From Dehalococcoidia bacterium UBA1123 (GTDB lineage Bacteria; Chloroflexota; Dehalococcoidia; Lucifugimonadales; UBA1123), in NCBI GenBank assembly GCA_002313895.1, contig DCAW01000050.1, forward strand, positions 34,649-45,646: DNA of 10,998 bases, in the 5' to 3' direction. The notes beneath the pieces were generated by a model that had not been told where the DNA came from, made no database searches, and was given only the letters and a program-made list of their open reading frames with translations. How positions within the stretch are numbered: the first letter of the stretch is position 1; each line of letters begins with the position of its first letter. The translations under genes and the position numbers were made by a program. Of the stretch, positions 7,951 through 10,998 are shown in pieces.

Positions 7951-8964
7951 CTACTCGTCGTTTTGATTCGCAGGGCCGCCTTCTAGATAGTGGGTGTGGT
8001 GAAATGGATCCTGAATTGGGAAGAAGCCGAGAATCCGGGCGTCGGAATCTCCGACAATTGTAAAGCCATGAGGGACGTTTGGAGGCACAACGATTGTATG
8101 GTCGGGGCCAACTTGGTGAATTTCGTCGTTGATTCGGACTTCTAGAACGCCTTCCAGGACGACGATCAGTTCGTCCGCTTCGTGGGTGTGCAGTGGCGCA
8201 CCCGCCCCAACGCCGATAACACTGTAAGCCATGCTGGAACTGGTGGTGCCATCGTTAGATTGCGTGATGTCCCACTTTCGATAATTGGGTCTCCAGGGCA
8301 CTTCGTTTTCGCTGTGTGAAACGATAGGCATTCGCAGTCCTCCAGGGTTTGTGTTTGGCTGTGCAGTGTCGGTTTCCGACACTGAGGTCGCCTTTGCGAT
8401 GTTGGCTCTTCGGCGCTCGGCGCGACGCTTCCGCTTTGAAATCGTAGCCTCCACCTGTTCCAAACCTTCCAGTAGACGAACCGTCATCCGTTTTCTGGTC
8501 ACATCCACGTCCAGCACTACACTCGCGAGCGCTGGCAACAGCAGGTCGCGGAACCCAGTCTTCTGGACAACGTAGACGTCATTTCCTGGTGTGGTGATTA
8601 TCTCAGAGATGGCTCCCAGCAAGACATCGTCGTCTGAATAAACCGACATTTCAAGAAGCTCAAAATGGTAGAACTGATCATCCGGCAGGGGGTTGAGTTT
8701 TTCCTCTGGGATAGTGAGTAAATGGCCGCCCAGTGATTCGGCTTTGTCTCTGTCGGGGATGAGGTCCAGCTTAACCACAAGATGATTTCTCTCGGCGCGC
8801 ATCCGCTCGACAATGGTTGGCTGGCCGTCGAGAAGTAGCTGGTTGCCCGGGGAAAAGCGCTCTGGGGACGGGGTGTGGAGTTCTATTTTGACGTCACCGT
8901 TCAAGCCAAAGGCTCCTGTCACGACGCCTACGACGACCTGGTCGTCTGCTGGTTCTGGCGTCAT
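7951..8964 (-). CDS. rimM: RimM ribosome maturation factor fused in frame to a C-terminal cupin domain
   Basis: Residues 1-170 are a complete RimM, which helps assemble the 30S head and binds S19. Visible marks are VVVGVVTGAFGLNGDVKI (10-27), GNDVYVV (127-133) and LLLPALASVVLDVDVTRKRM (141-160, PRC-barrel part). A basic, then polar linker follows (about 175-210). A full cupin occupies about 215-325: motif 1 is H259xH261xxxE265x6G272 and motif 2 is PPNVPHG with H299, so the four metal ligands are all present. A usual RimM is about 170 residues; this frame is 337. No stop or frameshift lies between the parts. An ATG at codon 212 (8331-8329) with its own SD could give a separate 126-residue cupin, so this may be one fused protein, two products from one frame, or both. 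It is last in the S20-S16-KhpA-RimM cluster, 33 bases after khpA. The cupin's substrate is unknown. Confidence 0.88.
   Translation of the reverse strand: MTPEPADDQVVVGVVTGAFGLNGDVKIELHTPSPERFSPGNQLLLDGQPTIVERMRAERNHLVVKLDLIPDRDKAESLGGHLLTIPEEKLNPLPDDQFYHFELLEMSVYSDDDVLLGAISEIITTPGNDVYVVQKTGFRDLLLPALASVVLDVDVTRKRMTVRLLEGLEQVEATISKRKRRAERRRANIAKATSVSETDTAQPNTNPGGLRMPIVSHSENEVPWRPNYRKWDITQSNDGTTSSSMAYSVIGVGAGAPLHTHEADELIVVLEGVLEVRINDEIHQVGPDHTIVVPPNVPHGFTIVGDSDARILGFFPIQDPFHHTHYLEGGPANQNDE
8339..8344 (-). promoter_or_regulatory. Internal Shine-Dalgarno before the cupin part
   Basis: Read on the - strand, GGAGG (bases 8343-8339) lies 7 bases before the in-frame ATG at 8331-8329, exactly at the linker/cupin boundary. 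The SD is made by the codons of a Gly-Gly pair. It is as strong as those of the normal genes here and suggests independent translation of the cupin. Confidence 0.55.
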
Positions 8965-8997
8965 AGCTGGTTAACCTGAAGGTGGGACGCGGGGGAG

Positions 8998-9225
8998 TTA
9001 GACGATTTCCAGGGTCGCGCGGGTTCCCTGTTTGACTGCGGCCACTCTCAGCAGTACTCGAATGGATTGCGCCACTCGCCCTTGCCTTCCGATGACTTTG
9101 CCTTTGTCGTCGGGAGCGACTTCGAGGCGCAGAATGATGCGCCCATCGTCTTCTTCCTCGGTGACCTTCACCTCGTCCGGCTCAGATGCGATGGAACGGG
9201 CGATGTACTCGACGAGTTCTTTCAT
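8998..9225 (-). CDS. khpA: KhpA, KH-domain RNA-binding protein
   Basis: This is a 75-residue single KH-domain protein of the KhpA/YlqC type, which binds RNA and in Firmicutes pairs with KhpB/Jag in post-transcriptional control. It opens MKELVEYIARSI, and the GxxG RNA-binding loop is VIGRQGRVAQSIR (about 44-56), followed by the typical RVLLRVAAVKQG helix. Length and position between rpsP and rimM are those usual for the family. Its ATG overlaps the rpsP stop by four bases (ATGA), so the two are probably translationally coupled. It ends TAA. Confidence 0.93.
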   Translation of the reverse strand: MKELVEYIARSIASEPDEVKVTEEEDDGRIILRLEVAPDDKGKVIGRQGRVAQSIRVLLRVAAVKQGTRATLEIV

Positions 9226-9479
9226 TCAGATTCGGTTTTCTCTGAATTGCTCAATGTGTAGAGCAGTTGCTTAACGGAGTCAGTCGGTTGCGCGCCGACG
9301 CCAATCCATTTTTTCACTTTTTCCTGGTCAATGGAGATGGTGGGAGGGTCTGTGCGGGGGTTGTAGTGACCCAAATAGTCGATGAAAGCGCCATCGCGGG
9401 CGGCCCTGGAGTCGGCCACGACTACGCGGTAGCTGGGTTGATGTCGCGCGCCTGTGCGCCTGAGTCGAATTTTCAGCAT
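9222..9479 (-). CDS. rpsP: 30S ribosomal protein S16
   Basis: This 85-residue chain is of normal length for bS16, a 16S-rRNA-binding protein needed for 30S assembly. The start MLKIRLRRTGARHQPSYRVV and the following ADSRAARDGAFIDYLGHYNP (about 22-41) are family hallmarks. VKKWIGVGAQPTDSVKQLL (55-73) is the usual C-terminal helix region. The ATG has GAGAG about 7 bases upstream on the - strand. It lies 74 bases after rpsT and overlaps khpA by four bases. No clear promoter or terminator was found in the gap to rpsT, so the two may be cotranscribed. Confidence 0.97.
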   Translation of the reverse strand: MLKIRLRRTGARHQPSYRVVVADSRAARDGAFIDYLGHYNPRTDPPTISIDQEKVKKWIGVGAQPTDSVKQLLYTLSNSEKTESE

Positions 9480-9553
9480 CTATATCTCTCGGGTTATCAG
9501 TGTTTCAATCGACAGGATCGAAGTTCGGAGATCTACGGATTTACCGCGCTGAC

Positions 9554-9811
9554 TCAGGCCTTGCGAGCCTTGTTCAGCATAAGCATTATTCTGGACTTCC
9601 TGCGATCAGCATTGTTCGTGTGAATCGCGCCTTTTTGAGACGCTTTGTCCAAGGCGACGACAGCATCTCGCACGGCTTTCTCAGCGTTGTCGAAATCACT
9701 GGCTTCGATGAGTATTCTCGCTCGTTTCACGAAAGTCTTGGCTCGTGTCCTCAGTGGGGCATTTCGCGCTGCTTTTCGGACGGATGCTCGATGGGATTTG
9801 GCGCTAGGCAA
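9554..9811 (-). CDS. rpsT: 30S ribosomal protein S20, TTG start
   Basis: This 85-residue, very basic helical protein matches bS20, which binds 16S rRNA early in 30S assembly. It reads (M)PSAKSHRASVRKAARNAPLR near the N-terminus, then RTRAKTFVKRAR and the conserved IHTNNADRRKSRIMLMLN near the C-terminus (about 63-80). The start codon is TTG (9811-9809), with AAGGAG (9828-9823) 11 bases upstream; no ATG or GTG fits the family N-terminus better. E. coli rpsT also starts with UUG, where it takes part in autogenous control. The 107-base gap before it, after relA/spoT, shows no clear promoter. Confidence 0.95.
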   Translation of the reverse strand: MPSAKSHRASVRKAARNAPLRTRAKTFVKRARILIEASDFDNAEKAVRDAVVALDKASQKGAIHTNNADRRKSRIMLMLNKARKA

Positions 9812-9822
9812 TTTGTCGGGTT

Positions 9823-9828
9823 CTCCTT
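9823..9828 (-). promoter_or_regulatory. Shine-Dalgarno of rpsT supporting a TTG start
   Basis: AAGGAG on the - strand lies 11 bases before TTG 9811-9809. The spacing is on the long side, but no other start nearby preserves the conserved PSAKSHR N-terminus. Confidence 0.65.
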
Positions 9829-9918
9829 AATAATCAGGCATGTCAATGGCTCAGCAGTTGACCGCAAAACTGCGTTCGTGCCGAGCGACAAACCATTTTA
9901 GCATGAAATGGAGGTGAT

Positions 9919-10998
9919 TCACGAATGGGCCCTTGTGACACCTATAACTCCTTTGACTCCTTCCAGCCTGAAGAACAACGTGCTGAGTTGGTCGATACCC
10001 CGAATATGGGCCGTCAACGTAATGATCGACATGTCAGCGTACTCCTCAGACACGCACTCCGCTATGTTCACGCCCTCATCAGACACCGCGGCCGTCACAT
10101 CCCTGAGAAGGCCGACGCGATCCCACGCCCTGACCTGGATTCGCACCGGATACAGGGTTTGTGTCTTGCCCCAGGCGACTGTTACAAGTCGCTCTTTCTC
10201 TGTCTCGTTGAGGATGTTCGGGCAGTTCCTACGGTGGACCGTGACTCCCCGCGACCGGGTGATGTACCCTGCGATCTCGTCGCCGTTGATCGGATTGCAG
10301 CACCGGGCGATGGATGTCAGCAGGTCGCCGACGCCGAGAACCTCGATTGCCGAACTGGGCAGTATCGAAGGGAGAGCGGCGGCAGGCTTGATCTCAACGA
10401 TATTTTCTGCCTCTTTGTTGGACAGTTTCTGCACAACCTGGTTCACCGTCACAGAACCGTCACCTAACGCGGCGAAGAAGTCTTCCACCTTGGCGATGCC
10501 GACCATTTCCGCGGCCTCACTGTCCGACATCGTCGCGTTGAGTCGTTTGATTTGCTTGTTGTACATATCTCGCCCGCGCTGTATATTCGCGCTGCGTTCC
10601 TGTCGCTTGAACCATTGGCGCACTCTGGCTCGCGCCGACGCGGTACGAATATAACCGGCTTCCTGATTCAGCCAATCAAGGCTCGGGCTTCGCACAGTGT
10701 TCGACGTCAGCACCTGGACGGTGTCACCATTCTGAAGCTTGTAGGTCAGCGGCACTAGCTTCCCATTCACTTTGGCGCCTATGCACCGAAAAATGAGGTC
10801 TGAATGGATGCGGAAAGCGAAATCCAAAGGCGTTGAGCCTGCTGGCAACTCTTTGAGGTCGCCCGCCGGTGTATACACGAACACCTGATTCTGGAAGATG
10901 TCTGTCTTGAACGACTCGACGAACTCCTCTGCCTCGGCGACATCACGCTGCCACTCCAGCAGTTGGCGGAGCCAGGTCATCTTCTGGTCGAACTGAGC
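9919..10998 (-). CDS. RelA/SpoT-family (p)ppGpp enzyme, C-terminal regulatory half (5' end outside the window)
   Basis: The frame is open to the right edge: codons before the Met at 10980 read AQFDQK, continuing a long RSH protein, so that Met is not the start. About 359 residues are visible. Counting from Met 10980: end of the synthetase region (1-30, MTWLRQLLEWQRDV); TGS domain (about 33-93, VFVYTPAGDLKELPAGSTPLDF); helical region (about 100-200); the conserved-cysteine domain ARCCNPINGDEIAGYITRS (225-243) with H249 and C253; and an ACT domain (about 278-351). These parts sense ribosome and tRNA state and control alarmone synthesis or hydrolysis. The catalytic domains lie outside, so RelA-like and bifunctional SpoT/Rel types cannot be separated. 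In the TGS domain, LIF replaces the usual VGH-like residues after IHSD (residues 58-61), a small deviation. It ends TGA. Confidence 0.95.
   Translation of the reverse strand, partial: AQFDQKMTWLRQLLEWQRDVAEAEEFVESFKTDIFQNQVFVYTPAGDLKELPAGSTPLDFAFRIHSDLIFRCIGAKVNGKLVPLTYKLQNGDTVQVLTSNTVRSPSLDWLNQEAGYIRTASARARVRQWFKRQERSANIQRGRDMYNKQIKRLNATMSDSEAAEMVGIAKVEDFFAALGDGSVTVNQVVQKLSNKEAENIVEIKPAAALPSILPSSAIEVLGVGDLLTSIARCCNPINGDEIAGYITRSRGVTVHRRNCPNILNETEKERLVTVAWGKTQTLYPVRIQVRAWDRVGLLRDVTAAVSDEGVNIAECVSEEYADMSIITLTAHIRGIDQLSTLFFRLEGVKGVIGVTRAHS

Noticed and set aside
9841..9846. Minus-strand TTGACA as an rpsT promoter -35
   Set aside because: A -10 at normal spacing would fall on the SD and would start the transcript inside the ribosome-binding site; no suitable -10 is seen.
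9908..10654. Plus-strand 248-residue reading frame opposite relA/spoT
   Set aside because: It is the complement of the conserved TGS-to-ACT region; its composition is shadow-like and it has no motif.
1..10998. CRISPR array, insertion sequence, tRNA, rRNA or phage genes
   Set aside because: No regular repeats, terminal inverted repeats, transposase motifs or cloverleaf-like segments were found on reading through both strands.

Overview
The window comes from a bacterium with tightly packed genes. The best guess for its origin is an uncultured Chloroflexota of the SAR202/Dehalococcoidia type. This guess rests on the overall mix: a tandem-fused CaiB/BaiF protein, a large membrane glycosyltransferase with C-terminal PA14 domains, and a MrfA-type helicase. 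No rRNA or other marker is present to prove it. UGA is an ordinary stop codon here (it ends the CaiB, rpsP and relA/spoT reading frames), so the genetic code is standard.

The left two thirds is read on the + strand. It holds the 3' part of a MrfA/YprA-family helicase (1-2031); a small selenoprotein of the SelW/Rdx thioredoxin-like family that ordinary gene callers would truncate or miss (2234-2521, in-frame UGA at 2282-2284, followed by a candidate bacterial SECIS hairpin and a strong intrinsic terminator); a 784-residue protein made of two fused class III CoA-transferase units (2719-5073); and, joined to it by an ATGA overlap, a 957-residue polytopic GT-C-like glycosyltransferase with two PA14-like domains (5070-7943).

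The right third is read on the - strand as a translation-related cluster: the C-terminal part of RelA/SpoT (9919-10998, cut by the window edge), rpsT (S20, TTG start), rpsP (S16), khpA (KH-domain RNA-binding protein) and rimM. The rimM frame continues without a stop into a complete cupin domain (7951-8964). A good Shine-Dalgarno sequence and ATG inside the frame could also produce the cupin alone. The two gene blocks converge with only 7 bases between their stop codons.

The most notable observation is the UGA-containing SelW-like gene. Its CxxU motif, full family-like downstream sequence, strong SD at the upstream ATG and a hairpin at the right distance all point to selenocysteine insertion. 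The RimM-cupin arrangement is the second point of interest. No CRISPR array, insertion sequence, tRNA, rRNA or phage gene was seen, and there is no gene-free stretch above 300 bases.
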